Position numbers and translations under genes: made by a program
Notes under the pieces: generated by a model
Seen by the model: the letters and a program-made list of their open reading frames with translations, nothing else
Told to the model about the DNA's origin: nothing
Database searches by the model: none
Shown here: positions 38,630 through 48,378 of the stretch, piece by piece
Layout of the letters: each line of letters opens with the position of its first letter
Position numbering within the stretch: position 1 is the first letter of the stretch
Source of the DNA: Solimonas soli DSM 21787
GTDB taxonomy: Bacteria > Pseudomonadota > Gammaproteobacteria > Nevskiales > Nevskiaceae
Length of the DNA stretch: 64,000 bases
Direction of reading: 5' to 3'
Assembly (NCBI RefSeq): GCF_000474945.1
Contig: NZ_AXDW01000018.1
Location: 35,750-99,749, forward strand

Positions 38630-39367
38630 TCAGCGCCAGTCGCCCCACATCGCCTGCAGCGCGGCGAGGGCGGCGACGCCGGCGGTCTCGGTGCGCAGCA
38701 CGCGCGGCCCCATGCGGACGCCGATGTAGCCGGCGGCGCGCGCGCGCTCGAGTTCGTGATCGGACAGGCCGCCCTCCGGACCGACGAGCAGGGTCAGCGG
38801 GCCGTTCGGCGCCGGCAGCTGGTGCAGCGAATGGTGGGCGAGCGGATCGAGCGTCAGCCGCGTGCCGTGCGCGCCTTCCGCGTCGAACCACGCCGGCAGC
38901 GCGCTGATGTCGGCGACCGGCGGCACGGCGGTGCGCCCGGACTGTTCGCAGGCCGAGACGACGATGCCGCGCCAGTGCTCGAGCTTCTTGTCCCAGCGTT
39001 CGGCGTCGAGGCGCACGACGCTGCGCGAGGACAGCAGCGGCACGATGCGGGTGACGCCGAGCTCGACTGCTTTCTGCAACGTGTAATCCATGCGCTCGCC
39101 TTTCGACACGCATTGCGCCAGCGTCAGATCGAGCGGCGATTCGCGATCGACCTCGTCGAACGCCAGCAGCTTCGCGCTCGCTTCGCGCTTGCCGACCTCG
39201 ACCAGCTCGGCGCGATATTCACCGCCGCGGCCGTCGAAGGCGATGAAGCTGTCGCCGGCGCGCAGACGCAGCACCTGCACGAGGTGGCGGAACGCGCCCT
39301 CCGGCAGGCGCAGGCTGGCGCCGCTGCGCAGTTCGGCGTCGCTGATGAAAATGCGGGAATCGGCCAT
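38630..39367 (-). CDS. rsmE: 16S rRNA m3U1498 methyltransferase
   Basis: SPOUT-family methyltransferase of 245 residues, full length for RsmE, acting on assembled small ribosomal subunits. Signatures: FRHLVQVLRLRAGD near the N-terminus (PUA-like part), QKAVELGVTRIVPLLSSRS, and the SAM knot LLVGPEGGLSDHELERA followed by MGPRVLRTETAGVAAL. ATG 39367 is the natural first methionine; the ribosome site is weak. Single gene with its own terminator. Confidence 0.95.
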   Translation of the reverse strand: MADSRIFISDAELRSGASLRLPEGAFRHLVQVLRLRAGDSFIAFDGRGGEYRAELVEVGKREASAKLLAFDEVDRESPLDLTLAQCVSKGERMDYTLQKAVELGVTRIVPLLSSRSVVRLDAERWDKKLEHWRGIVVSACEQSGRTAVPPVADISALPAWFDAEGAHGTRLTLDPLAHHSLHQLPAPNGPLTLLVGPEGGLSDHELERARAAGYIGVRMGPRVLRTETAGVAALAALQAMWGDWR

Positions 39368-39521
39368 CGGCGAAGGATAGCGGCGCGTCGGCGCGGGCGC
39401 ACGAGACGCGACGGCGGTCACACCGCGGGAAAATCCGCACTTGCCGATGTCCACGTCGCGGCGGACACTCGAACGCGATCGCGCATGTCGCGCGCTTGCG
39501 TACCACCGGCAGGGGAGAGGC

Positions 39522-41120
39522 ATGAAATCAGCACTTGACGCCGGAACGCCGCAAGGCCGGTTCTGGCGCTTCGCACTCGCGGGTGCCGTCGTGCTCGCGC
39601 TCCACGGCTGCGGCGGCGGCGGGGGTGACAATCCGTTCGGCAGCGACGGCGTCATCGACCCGGCACAGCCCGGCAGCACCGCCGGCCTGTCGATCTGGCA
39701 GAAACGCACCGCCGCGTCGGACCGCCTCGCCGCGCGCTGCGCGCAGCCGCGCAGCGGCACCGATCCCTACACCCACGAGGCGTATCCCGATGGCAAGGGT
39801 TCGCTCAACGACGAGAAGTACTGGCTGCGTACCTACATGGACGAAGTCTATTTCTGGTACGACGAGGTACCGTCGGTCGATGCGCGCCCATACGACGTTG
39901 CGCACCGCGGATCGGTGTTCGCGGCCCTCGACGGCTACTTCAACGCCTTGCTGACGCCCGGCGTCACGGCGTCGGGCAAGCTGGAGGATCAATTCAGCTT
40001 CACCTATCCGACCGCGGACTGGGAGGCGCTGTCGCAGGGCGGCGTCGAGATCGGTTACGGCCTGCAGTTCGCCGCCCTCTCGCGCAAGGTGCCGCGCGAC
40101 TATCGCGTGGCCTACGTCGATCCCAAGGCTCCGACGGCCAACAAAGTCGTCGCGCGCGGCGCGCGCATCCTGACGATCGACGGCGTGAGCATCGACGCCA
40201 CTGACGATCAGGGCCGCGATACCCTGAACGCGGGTCTGTTTCCGGCGGCCTCCGGCGAGCAGCATGCCTTCCGCGTGCTTGACGACGGAGCCGGCACGGC
40301 ACGCGACGTCGTGTTGATGTCGGCACAGACCACATCGACGCCCGTGCAGAACGTGCACAGCGTGACGGTCGGCGGCACGAAAGTCGGCTACCTGCTGTTC
40401 AACGATCACATCGCGACCGCCGAAGGGCAGCTGATCGACGCCATCAACCAGCTGAAGGCCGACGGCGTCAGCGACCTCGTGCTCGACATCCGCTACAACG
40501 GCGGCGGCTATCTCGACATCGCCAGCGAACTGGCCTACATGATCGCCGGCTCATCCACGACTTCCGGCAAGGTGTTCGAGCGCCTGAGCTTCAACGACAA
40601 GAATCCGCTGGCGACCGACACGGCGTTCACGACGACGGGCTTCCACTCGACGTCGCAAGGCTTCGACGCTTCGGTTCCGGAGGGCACGGCACTGCCGCAA
40701 CTCGGCCTCGGCCGCGTCTACGTGCTCATGGGGCCCGGCACCTGCTCGGCGAGCGAGGCGGTCATCAACGGCCTGCGCGGCGTCGACGTCGACGTGGTGC
40801 TGATCGGCGACACCAGCTGCGGCAAGCCGTATGGCTTCTTCGCGCAGGACAACTGCGGGCTGTCGTACTTCGCGATCGAGTTCGCCGGCGTCAACGCCAA
40901 GAATGTCGGCAACTACGCCGATGGCTTCGATCCGGACTGCGCGGTCGCCGATGACTTCTCGCACGCGCTCGGCGACACCAACGAGGCGCTGTTCGCCACG
41001 GCCCTGAATCTGCGCGCCGGCGGCACCTGCCCGGCCAGCGCCAAGCGCGCGGGCGGCGCGCCGCTGCAGCTGCTGCGTTCGCCGCTGCGCGAGAACGGTT
41101 TCCTGCGTCGTCCGAGCTAG
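39522..41120 (+). CDS. S41-family (C-terminal processing type) peptidase, lipoprotein
   Basis: Protein of 532 residues with a lipoprotein signal (AGAVVLALHGCGGGGG). A PDZ-like region (VDPKAPTANKVVARGARILT, IDGVSI) precedes the S41 domain: VGYLLFNDHI, LVLDIRYNGGGYLDIA and the catalytic serine in GPGTCSASEAVINGL, with VLIGDTSCGKPYG after it. It probably cleaves C-terminal regions of periplasmic proteins. AGGGGAGAGG precedes the ATG. The paired basic residue is not obvious in the S-x4-K spacing, so the dyad needs checking. Confidence 0.87.
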   Translation: MKSALDAGTPQGRFWRFALAGAVVLALHGCGGGGGDNPFGSDGVIDPAQPGSTAGLSIWQKRTAASDRLAARCAQPRSGTDPYTHEAYPDGKGSLNDEKYWLRTYMDEVYFWYDEVPSVDARPYDVAHRGSVFAALDGYFNALLTPGVTASGKLEDQFSFTYPTADWEALSQGGVEIGYGLQFAALSRKVPRDYRVAYVDPKAPTANKVVARGARILTIDGVSIDATDDQGRDTLNAGLFPAASGEQHAFRVLDDGAGTARDVVLMSAQTTSTPVQNVHSVTVGGTKVGYLLFNDHIATAEGQLIDAINQLKADGVSDLVLDIRYNGGGYLDIASELAYMIAGSSTTSGKVFERLSFNDKNPLATDTAFTTTGFHSTSQGFDASVPEGTALPQLGLGRVYVLMGPGTCSASEAVINGLRGVDVDVVLIGDTSCGKPYGFFAQDNCGLSYFAIEFAGVNAKNVGNYADGFDPDCAVADDFSHALGDTNEALFATALNLRAGGTCPASAKRAGGAPLQLLRSPLRENGFLRRPS

Positions 41121-41142
41121 TCGACCGCGCCATGCGAGGAAC

Positions 41143-41170
41143 ACGTCGGCCCGCGTCAGCGGGCCGACGT
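41143..41170. terminator. Strong hairpin between convergent genes
   Basis: Perfect 12-base stem ACGTCGGCCCGC (41143-41154)/GCGGGCCGACGT (41159-41170) with a GTCA loop, placed 22 bases after the S41 stop and 19 bases from the araC stop. No T-run on either side, so it may act as a bidirectional RNA 3' end stabiliser or weak terminator. Confidence 0.5.
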
Positions 41171-41189
41171 CATTGGGGCGGGCGCTTGC

Positions 41190-42128
41190 TCAGGCCGCCA
41201 GCGCGTTGCCGCGCAGGCGTTCGATCTCCTGCTTCGGCGGCGCGCCGAACAGGCGCTTGTACTCGCGGCTGAACTGCGAGGCGCTTTCGTAGCCGACGCG
41301 GTGCGCGGCGGCGTTGGCCTCCAGGCCCAGCGACAGCATCAGGCGGCGTGCCTCGTGCAGGCGCAGCTGTTTCTGGTACTGCAGGGGCGACATCGCCGTC
41401 ACCGCCTTGAAATGATGATGCAGCGCCGAGGCGCTCATGCAGGCGGCGTCGGCGAGTTCATCGACGCGCAGCGTCTCCTGGAAGCGCGTGCGCAGCACGC
41501 GGATCGCGCGATGGATACGCTCGGCGCGGCTGTCCGCCGTCGCCAGTTCGCGCAGGCGGTGGCCGAGTTCGCCGACCAGCACGCGGTAGTAGATCTCGCG
41601 GATCGCCAGCGGCGCGAGCACCGGGGCGTCCTGCGGCGTGTCGAGCAGGCGCATCAGGCGCAGCACGGTGTCGAGCAGCGGCGCCGTGGTGCGCGCCGAG
41701 TACAGGCCGCGGTCGATGCCGGCGCCGGCCGCGGCGCGCGCATCCGTTTCCAGCATCAGCGCGCCGATGTCGCGCGGATCGACCGACAGGCGCAGGCAGA
41801 GATAGGGCTTGTCGGGCGAGGCCTCGATGATCTGCCCGACCACCGGCAGCGTCACCGAGACGACGAGGTAGTTCAGCGGGTCGTAGACGAAGCGCTCGCC
41901 GTCGAGCAGGGCGTGCTTGCGGCCCTGGGCGACGACGCAGATCGCCGGGTCGTAGATCGACGGCGTGCACTGCGTCGTCGAACTGGCGCGCAACAGCTGC
42001 AGCGGTGCGATCGCCGTGTCGTGCATGCCGTCCGACGGCGTCAATCGGGCAATCCGGTCGGCGAGTTCGGTGCGCGGGGCGGCGAGCGGATCGGCTTCGT
42101 CGGCGGCGGCAAAGACCCTGGTCATCAT
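41190..42128 (-). CDS. AraC-family transcriptional regulator (AraC_N type)
   Basis: Protein of 312 residues. The N-terminal AraC_N domain (PF06719) shows [20 protein letters not shown] and [16 protein letters not shown]. The C-terminal pair of helix-turn-helix motifs is [20 protein letters not shown] and [20 protein letters not shown]. It diverges from the aldo/keto reductase gene across 177 bases and, by the usual rule for this pair, probably activates it. TATAGT at 42164-42159 is a fair -10 for its own transcription. ATG 42128 or 42125 are both possible starts. Confidence 0.92.
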   Translation of the reverse strand: MMTRVFAAADEADPLAAPRTELADRIARLTPSDGMHDTAIAPLQLLRASSTTQCTPSIYDPAICVVAQGRKHALLDGERFVYDPLNYLVVSVTLPVVGQIIEASPDKPYLCLRLSVDPRDIGALMLETDARAAAGAGIDRGLYSARTTAPLLDTVLRLMRLLDTPQDAPVLAPLAIREIYYRVLVGELGHRLRELATADSRAERIHRAIRVLRTRFQETLRVDELADAACMSASALHHHFKAVTAMSPLQYQKQLRLHEARRLMLSLGLEANAAAHRVGYESASQFSREYKRLFGAPPKQEIERLRGNALAA

Positions 42129-42305
42129 GGTTTTCCGGGGGACGAAAAGTTCAGGATCACTATACGCGCGCGTGCGCGCGCGGCAGGGGGCGTCTGGAGA
42201 ATCGGGCAAGCATCGGACAGCAATCCGCTAATGCCGGTTCGGCGCCCGGGCCTAAGCTGGCCCGGTCACGCGGCAGCGCCGCGTTTTCCCCACACAGGAG
42301 CTTTC

Positions 42306-43310
42306 ATGACGACGACCCTGCCGCAACGCCGCCTCGGCCGCAACGGTCCGCTGCTGTCGGCGATCGGCCTCGGCTGCATGGGCATGTCCGATTTCTACGG
42401 CAAGCGCGACGAAGAAGAGTCGCTGGCGACGATCGCGCACGCCCTGGACCGCGGCCTGAACTTTCTCGACACCGCCGACATGTACGGGCCGTACCTCAAC
42501 GAGCAACTGGTCGGCCGCGCGATCAAGGGGCGCCGGCACGAGGTCTTCATCGCCACCAAGTTCGGCATCGTGCGCGATCCGCACGATCCGGCGGCGCGCG
42601 GCTTCAACGGCCGGCCGGAGTATGTGCGCACGTCCGTCGAGGGCAGCCTGAGGCGACTCGGCGTCGAGCACATCGATCTGTACTACCAGCATCGCGTCGA
42701 CCGGAGCGTGCCGATCGAGGACACCGTCGGCGCCATGGCCGATCTCGTGCGCGCCGGCAAGGTGCGCTGGCTCGGCCTGTCGGAAGCCTCGGCGGCCACG
42801 CTCGAACGTGCGTGCAAGGTGCATCCGATCGCCGCGCTGCAGAGCGAATACTCGCTGTGGACACGCGACATCGAAGCGTCCGGCGCACTGGCGATGTGCC
42901 GCAGGCTGGGCGTGGCGCTGGTGCCGTACAGCCCGCTCGGGCGCGGCTTCCTGACCGGCGCGATCAGGTCGCCGGCCGATTTCGATGCCGACGACTATCG
43001 CCGCCACAGTCCGCGCTTCCAGGGCGAGAACTTCACGCGCAATCTCGAACTGGTCGCGCAGGTCGAGGCGCTCGCCGCCGCGCGTGGCTGCACGCCGGCG
43101 CAGCTGGCGCTGGCCTGGGTGCTCGCGCAGGGCGATGACATCCTGCCGATCCCGGGAACCAAGCGTCGCCGGTATCTCGACGAGAACATCGGCGCCTTGT
43201 CGGTGACGCTGGACGCCGAGGACCTCGCGGCCCTCGATGCCGTGTTCCCGGCCGGCGCCGCCGCCGGCGCGCGCTATCCGCAGGCGATGATGAGCGGCGT
43301 CAATGGCTGA
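42306..43310 (+). CDS. Aldo/keto reductase
   Basis: NAD(P)H-dependent reductase of 334 residues with a TIM barrel. Catalytic tetrad: Asp in FLDTADMYG, Tyr in the same segment, Lys in FIATKFGIV and His in YYQHRVDRS. Cofactor-binding residues lie in [17 protein letters not shown]. It is close to the YajO/AKR13-type group ([12 protein letters not shown] at the N-terminus) that reduces aldehydes such as methylglyoxal. Transcribed away from the AraC regulator, with which it likely forms an aldehyde-response pair. Confidence 0.93.
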   Translation: MTTTLPQRRLGRNGPLLSAIGLGCMGMSDFYGKRDEEESLATIAHALDRGLNFLDTADMYGPYLNEQLVGRAIKGRRHEVFIATKFGIVRDPHDPAARGFNGRPEYVRTSVEGSLRRLGVEHIDLYYQHRVDRSVPIEDTVGAMADLVRAGKVRWLGLSEASAATLERACKVHPIAALQSEYSLWTRDIEASGALAMCRRLGVALVPYSPLGRGFLTGAIRSPADFDADDYRRHSPRFQGENFTRNLELVAQVEALAAARGCTPAQLALAWVLAQGDDILPIPGTKRRRYLDENIGALSVTLDAEDLAALDAVFPAGAAAGARYPQAMMSGVNG

Positions 43311-43385
43311 GCGGTGCGCGGCGCGCGCGAACGCTGATGATCGCCGCATGCGCCGGCCATCGCCGGCTTGCGCGAGCTCTGCCTG

Positions 43386-44132
43386 ATGACCATCGAGAAC
43401 GAATCCGACATCGTCGCGCTGCGGCGGATCGGCGGCATCGTGTCGTCCGTGCTCGGCGCCATGCTGGCCGCCGTCGAGCCGGGCATGAGCACGCGCGAAC
43501 TGGATGCGCTCGGCGGGCGCCTGCTCGCCGCCAGCGGCGCGCGTTCGGCGCCGCGGCTCAGCTACGGATTTCCCGGCGACACCTGCATCAGCATCAACGA
43601 GGAGGCGGCGCATGGCGTGCCGGGGCCGCGCGTGATCCGCGCCGGCGACCTCGTCAACGTCGATGTCTCCGCCGAACTCGACGGCTATTTCGCCGACACC
43701 GGCGGCACCGTGATCGTGCCGCCGGCTTCGCCGCTCAAGACACGGCTGTGCCATGCCACGCGCACGGCGCTGTCGTCGGCGTTGCGCGTGGCGCGCGACG
43801 GGCAGCCGCTCAATGCGATCGGTGCCGCGATCGAGCGGGTCGCCGGCCAGTACGGCTTGCGCATCATCGAGAATCTCTGCAGCCATGGCGTCGGCCGCGC
43901 CCTGCACGAGGAGCCGACCGAGATCCTCGGCTTTCATGACCGGCGCGACCGCCGCGTGCTGAAGGCGGGCATGGTCATCACCATCGAGCCCTTCCTGTCG
44001 ACGCGCAGCCGTCAGGTGCGCGAGGCCGGCGACGGCTGGACGCTGCTCGCCGCGCCCGGCAACCTGTCGGCGCAGTACGAGCACACGCTGATCGTCACGC
44101 GCGGCGCGCCGATCGTCGTCACCGTGCACTGA
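43386..44132 (+). CDS. map: Type I methionine aminopeptidase
   Basis: Metallopeptidase of 248 residues that removes initiator methionine. Metal ligands are visible: substrate histidine in SINEEAAHGVPG, Asp in VNVDVSAELDGYFADTGG (two aspartates), His in CSHGVGRALHEEP, Glu in ITIEPFL and Glu in QYEHTLIV. Start ATG 43386 agrees with the MTIEN-type beginning of homologues; an upstream ATG at 43368 lacks support. No rpsB or tsf nearby, so this is likely a secondary copy rather than the housekeeping map linked to rpsB in many bacteria. Confidence 0.92.
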   Translation: MTIENESDIVALRRIGGIVSSVLGAMLAAVEPGMSTRELDALGGRLLAASGARSAPRLSYGFPGDTCISINEEAAHGVPGPRVIRAGDLVNVDVSAELDGYFADTGGTVIVPPASPLKTRLCHATRTALSSALRVARDGQPLNAIGAAIERVAGQYGLRIIENLCSHGVGRALHEEPTEILGFHDRRDRRVLKAGMVITIEPFLSTRSRQVREAGDGWTLLAAPGNLSAQYEHTLIVTRGAPIVVTVH

Positions 44133-44156
44133 GCGGCACGGCGCGGGCGCCCGCAT

Positions 44157-45551
44157 TCAGTCGCGCACGGCGCGGCGGATGCCTTCGGTCGCCACCTGGC
44201 ACATCTTCTCGACTTCCTGCGGCGTGATCACGTAGGGCGGCATGAAATAGACGACGTTGCCGAGCGGGCGCAGCAGCACGCCCTGTTCGAGCGCGTAGTT
44301 GTAGACGCGCAGGCCGCGGCGTTCGGCGGCCGGGAACGCTTCCTTGGTGCGAATGTTCTTCGCCATCTCGATCGCCAGCACCATGCCCTGCTGGCGCACC
44401 TCGGCGACGTGCGGCAGCTGGCGCAGCTCGTCGGTGCGCGCCCAGATCAGCTGCGAGAGCAGGCGGTTGGTCGCCAGTGCCTTGCTCTCCTCGAACAGAT
44501 CGAGCGTCGCCAGCGCCGCCCGGCAGGCCAGCGGATTGCCGGTGTACGAGTGCGAGTGCAGGAAGGCCTTGCCCTCGCGGTACTCGGCCCAGAATGCCTC
44601 GTAGATGCTCTCGCGGGTCAGCGTCACCGCCAGCGGCAGCGTGCCGCCGGTGAGGCCCTTCGACAGGCACATGAAGTCCGGCGTGATGCCCGGCTGCGCG
44701 TCCTCGTCGTGACGCGGCGGCGGTGCCCAGTCGCAGGCCCACATGCGGCCGGTGCGGCCGAAGCCGACGGCGATCTCGTCGGCGATCAGGTGCACGCCGT
44801 GGCGGTCGCAGGCCTCGCGCAGCAGCGTGAGATACAGCGGGTGATACATGCGCATGCCGCCGGCGCACTGGATCAGCGGCTCGATGATCACCGCGCAGAC
44901 TTCGTCGGCGTGTTTCCCGAGCGCCTGTTCCATGTGCCAGAACTGGCGGCGCGTGTAGTCCTCCCAGCTCTCTCCCGCGCCGCGCGGATAGCAGTCCGGC
45001 GAGGGTACGTGGATCGGCTGCAGCAGCAGCGGCGCATAGGTGTCGCGATACATGCTCGGCCCGCCGACCGCGAGCGCGCCGAGCGTCTCGCCGTGGTAGC
45101 CGTTGTCGAGCGCGATGAAGCGCGTCTTCTTCGTCTTGCCGACATTGCGCCAGTAGTGGAAGCTCATCTTCAGCGCGACCTCGACCGCCGCCGAGCCGTT
45201 GTCGGCGAAGAAGCAGCGGTTCAGGCCCGGCGGCGCCAGCCGCAGCAGACGCTCCGCGAGCTCGACGGCGGGCGCGTGCGTGAAGCCGGCGAAGATGACG
45301 TGGTCGAGGGTGTCGAGCTGGTCCTTGAGCGCCGCGACGATCGCCGGATGGCGATGCCCGAAGATGTTGGTCCACCAGGAACTGACCGCATCGAGATAGC
45401 GCTTGCCTTCGAAGTCCTCGAGCCAGGCACCCTCGGCGCGGGCGACCGGGATCAAGGGCATTTCCGGCGCGCTGCCCGCGTGGTCGCGCATCTGCGTGCA
45501 GGGGTGCCAGACGTGGGCGAGGGAGCGTTGTTTCCAGTCTTGGTTGTTCAT
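44157..45551 (-). CDS. bioA: Adenosylmethionine-8-amino-7-oxononanoate aminotransferase
   Basis: PLP-dependent class III aminotransferase of 464 residues in biotin synthesis, making diaminopelargonic acid. Motifs: VWHPCTQMRDH at the substrate site, SSWWTNIFGHRHP, DNGSAAVEVALKM and the PLP lysine in CLSKGLTGGTLPLAV. Length and N-terminal HVWHPCTQM are typical of BioA rather than other aminotransferases. It stands alone; bioB, F, C and D are not in the window. The region upstream (45552-45680) shows no clear BirA-type operator. Confidence 0.95.
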   Translation of the reverse strand: MNNQDWKQRSLAHVWHPCTQMRDHAGSAPEMPLIPVARAEGAWLEDFEGKRYLDAVSSWWTNIFGHRHPAIVAALKDQLDTLDHVIFAGFTHAPAVELAERLLRLAPPGLNRCFFADNGSAAVEVALKMSFHYWRNVGKTKKTRFIALDNGYHGETLGALAVGGPSMYRDTYAPLLLQPIHVPSPDCYPRGAGESWEDYTRRQFWHMEQALGKHADEVCAVIIEPLIQCAGGMRMYHPLYLTLLREACDRHGVHLIADEIAVGFGRTGRMWACDWAPPPRHDEDAQPGITPDFMCLSKGLTGGTLPLAVTLTRESIYEAFWAEYREGKAFLHSHSYTGNPLACRAALATLDLFEESKALATNRLLSQLIWARTDELRQLPHVAEVRQQGMVLAIEMAKNIRTKEAFPAAERRGLRVYNYALEQGVLLRPLGNVVYFMPPYVITPQEVEKMCQVATEGIRRAVRD

Positions 45552-45680
45552 GCCCGGGGCTGACGGCGGCGCCAGCTTTGTTGCGGCTTGTGGAATGTGG
45601 TTTGCGATTGTAACGGCGATGCGGTTTGGCCGGTTTTTGCACCTACGCTGTGCGCATCATCACTCGCCGAGGTGCGCCAG

Positions 45681-46538
45681 ATGGTCAGGATTCCCTTCGC
45701 TGAAAAGCCTCTGCATCGTCGTGCCGCGCTGGCCACGATCGGCGGCGCACTCGGTGCGCTCGTGCTGGTCGCCTGCGGCGGCTCGGGCGGCGACGACGGC
45801 ACTTCATCGGACGCCGGTTCCGCTTCCGGATCGGGTTCGGACGGCGACGCCGCCGCCAGCTGCAGCAGCTACGATCCCGAGGAGACGCAGGGTCCGTATC
45901 CGGCCGACGGCTCGACATCGGCCAACGCGCTCACCGCATACGGCGACGAGATCGTGCGCAGCGACATTCGCACCAGCGTCTCGGCTTCCGGCGCCACCGG
46001 CACCGATGCGACCGGCGTGCTGCTGGAACTCACGCTGACGCTCGCCGATTATGACAACGACTGCACGCCGATGGCCGACTACTGGATCTACATCTGGCAC
46101 TGCGACCATGCCGGCGACTATTCGCTCTACTCGAGCGGCGTGACCGGCGAGAACTATCTGCGCGGCGTGCAGCAGACGGACGCCAACGGGCAGGTGAAGT
46201 TCATCACCTACTTCCCCGCCTGCTACAGCGGCCGCTGGCCGCACATCCACGTCGAGATCTACGACGCCACCAGCACGCATCCGACGACCCGGAACAAGAA
46301 CCTGCTGCGCACCACGCAGCTGTGCATGCCGGAGGACATCTGCAAGACGGTATACAGCGGCTCCAGCCTGTACAGCGGCAGCAGCTCGAACCTGTCGCAG
46401 GTTTCGCTCGCTTCCGACAACGTGTTCGGCGACAACACCGACGCGCAGATCACCCTGGAAACGCCGAGCTTCTCGGGCAGCGTCAGCGAGGGTTACACGG
46501 CGACGGCGACGCTGGCCTACTCGGCGACGAAGTCCTAG
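45681..46538 (+). CDS. Intradiol ring-cleavage dioxygenase-like Tat lipoprotein
   Basis: Protein of 285 residues. The leader has a twin-arginine (LHRRAALATIGGALGAL) ending in a lipobox (LVACGG), then a Gly/Ser/Asp-rich tether. The rest resembles the intradiol dioxygenase core: DYWIYIWHCDHAGDYSLY and YFPACYSGRWPHIHVEIY hold the two tyrosine and two histidine Fe(III) ligands expected for the family. Exported members have unknown substrates. Its stop shares the bases CTAG with the stop of the convergent argA. GAGG lies 8 bases before the ATG. Confidence 0.82.
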   Translation: MVRIPFAEKPLHRRAALATIGGALGALVLVACGGSGGDDGTSSDAGSASGSGSDGDAAASCSSYDPEETQGPYPADGSTSANALTAYGDEIVRSDIRTSVSASGATGTDATGVLLELTLTLADYDNDCTPMADYWIYIWHCDHAGDYSLYSSGVTGENYLRGVQQTDANGQVKFITYFPACYSGRWPHIHVEIYDATSTHPTTRNKNLLRTTQLCMPEDICKTVYSGSSLYSGSSSNLSQVSLASDNVFGDNTDAQITLETPSFSGSVSEGYTATATLAYSATKS

Positions 46539-47854
46539 GCGAGGTCTTTGACCAGCACCAGCGAGTTGCGCTGGTAGTTGTAGAGGCGCTGCTTCTGCGT
46601 CGGCAGTTCGTCGGGCGAGGCCTTGTTGAAGCCGTGCTCGATGAACCAGTGCGGCGTGTGCGTGGTCAGGCTGAACAGTTTCTTCAGGCCCAGCGCGCGC
46701 GCTTCGCTCTCGACGCGCTTGAGCAGCGCGGCGGCACGGCCGGCACGGCGATACTCGGGATGCACGGCGACGCAGGCGAGCTCGCCCATGCCGTTCTGCG
46801 GGAACGGGAACAGCGCGCAGCAGGCGATGACCAGGCCGTCGCGGACGATGACGTTGAAGTGCTGGATGTCGAGTTCGAGCTGCTCGCGCGAGCGCGGCAC
46901 CAGCACGCCCTGCTGTTCGAGCGGCTGGATCAGCGCCAGCACGCCGCCGACGTCCTCGATCGTCGCGTCGCGCGTCGCTTCGTAGTCGGCGTCCGAGTAC
47001 AGCATCAGGCCGACACCGTCGCGCGTGTACAGCTCGCGCAGCAGGGCGCCGTCGTCGTGGCCGACGAGGTGGATGCGCTTGACGCCGCCCTTGGTCGCGG
47101 CGAGCGCGGCCTGCAGGTAGCTGCGGTCGACCGGCGTCAGCGTTTCGCTTTCGAGCAGCTTCTCGCCCTCGGCCCATGACAGCTGGCCGACGTCGCCGGT
47201 GCCGTCGGCGAGCTTCCACTGGTCCGGATCGGTCGGCGTGACGAACACCAGCTTGTCGGCGCCCATCGCCACGGCGACCGCGGTCGCGAGGTCCTCGGCG
47301 CGCAGGTTGAAGGTCTCGCCGGTCGGCGAGTAGCCGATCGGCGACAGCAGGGCGATGCGGTCCTGCGCCAGGACGTGATGGATCGTCTCGGTGTCGACGC
47401 GGCGCACTTCGCCGGTGAACTGGTGGTCGACGCCGCCGCGCACGCCGACCGGCCGCGCGGTGATCCAGTTGCCGCCGGACACGCGCAGGCGCGCGCCGCC
47501 CATCGGCGTCGAGGCCAGCGAGGTCGACAGCCGCGCCTCGATGTCCATGCGCACGGTGCCGGCCGCGGCCTTGGCGCAGTCCAGCGCGGCGCGGTCGGTG
47601 ACGCGCACGTTGTCGACGAACTGCGGCGTCAGGCCGCGTGCCTTGAGCATGGCGTCGATCTGCGGGCGGATGCCGTGCACGAGGATCAGCTTGACGCCGA
47701 GGCTGTGCAGCAGGGCGATGTCGTAGATCAGCGAATCGAAATCCGCGCGCTCGGCCGCCTCGCCGCCGAAGGCGATGACGAACACGCGGCCGTTGTGCGC
47801 ATGCACATACGGCGCGCAACCGCGCAGCACGGAGACGAAGTCGGACGGGTTCAT
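46535..47854 (-). CDS. argA: N-acetylglutamate synthase
   Basis: Protein of 439 residues with the classical two-domain build: an amino acid kinase-like domain (VIAFGGEAAERADFDSLIYD, LVHGIRPQIDAMLKARGL) and a GNAT acetyltransferase domain (GMGELACVAVHPEYRRAGRA, THTPHWFIEHGF). Catalyses the first step of arginine synthesis. The kinase-like half normally binds arginine for feedback inhibition. ATG 47854 gives the MNPSDFVSVLRGCAPYVHAH beginning typical of ArgA. It ends against the intradiol gene by a 4-base overlap. Confidence 0.95.
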   Translation of the reverse strand: MNPSDFVSVLRGCAPYVHAHNGRVFVIAFGGEAAERADFDSLIYDIALLHSLGVKLILVHGIRPQIDAMLKARGLTPQFVDNVRVTDRAALDCAKAAAGTVRMDIEARLSTSLASTPMGGARLRVSGGNWITARPVGVRGGVDHQFTGEVRRVDTETIHHVLAQDRIALLSPIGYSPTGETFNLRAEDLATAVAVAMGADKLVFVTPTDPDQWKLADGTGDVGQLSWAEGEKLLESETLTPVDRSYLQAALAATKGGVKRIHLVGHDDGALLRELYTRDGVGLMLYSDADYEATRDATIEDVGGVLALIQPLEQQGVLVPRSREQLELDIQHFNVIVRDGLVIACCALFPFPQNGMGELACVAVHPEYRRAGRAAALLKRVESEARALGLKKLFSLTTHTPHWFIEHGFNKASPDELPTQKQRLYNYQRNSLVLVKDLA

Positions 47855-47975
47855 GCGCGAATTATAAGGGCCGCACGTCGCGCCGAGGCGCGGACCGCAC
47901 TTTGCCAAGAGCGCTTCCCCGGATCGCCAGGGTTTTCGCCATGCCGCAGCACCCGACCGCTCGATGGAGATGCCG

Positions 47976-48180
47976 ATGACGCAAGCCCCGACCCACTGCA
48001 TCCCTGGTCCTTTCGAGGTCAAGCTCGGCGCGCAGCCGTCGCTGATGATCAGCGTCGTGCCGGACACCGGCACCGAACAACTGACGGGCTGCGCGGCACG
48101 ATGCGCATCGTCATCGAGCCGGGCGGCCAGCATTTCTGCGAATTCGAGTACACGCTGCCGGCACCATTGCGAGGCCCCAC
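47976..48180 (+). pseudogene. DUF3224 gene remnant (internal deletion and frameshift)
   Basis: From ATG 47976 the first codons read MTQAPTHCIPGPFEVKLGAQ, the start of a DUF3224 protein. The sequence then jumps to the C-terminal half of the family (LMISVVPDTGTEQLTG) with about 60-70 residues missing, and near 48089 one base is lost, after which the neighbouring frame continues LRGTMRIVIEPGGQHFCEFE and YTLP. The gene therefore looks inactivated by a deletion and a frameshift. It is the only content of the 47855-48378 gap apart from the hairpin at 48191-48217 and the argA promoter region. Confidence 0.7.
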
Positions 48181-48190
48181 CGACGAAGAG

Positions 48191-48217
48191 AAAGGGGGTG
48201 CATCCTGCACCCCCTTT
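48191..48217 (-). terminator. Hairpin terminator of the adhC-fghA operon
   Basis: Perfect 12-base stem AAAGGGGGTGCA (48191-48202)/TGCACCCCCTTT (48206-48217) with a 3-base loop. Read on the minus strand the stem runs into CTTTCTCTTC. It lies about 160 bases beyond the fghA stop; it may also end plus-strand transcription of the DUF3224 remnant. Confidence 0.65.
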
Positions 48218-48378
48218 CCGACAGCGCCCTCGGCGCTTCAGGGATTGGAACCGGCGGCGCTGTCATCGAGCGGCGACGTTCCCTCCGGAGATCAATGTCG
48301 CGATCGACGTGCCGCAGCGTAGCGGGAGCGCCCTCGAGGCTCATCCCGCGCGCGGGTGATGGCGATGGTCGCGCTGCC

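Noticed and set aside
41143..41170. Hairpin as a certain intrinsic terminator
   Set aside because: Stem is perfect but there is no T-run on either strand, so it is listed only at moderate confidence.
45552..45680. Biotin-type operator upstream of bioA
   Set aside because: Only a short TTGTAAC-like fragment is present; no matching second half.
46535..46538. Shared CTAG at the convergent stops of argA and the intradiol gene as a functional element
   Set aside because: A 4-base self-complementary stop overlap arises by chance in compact genomes.
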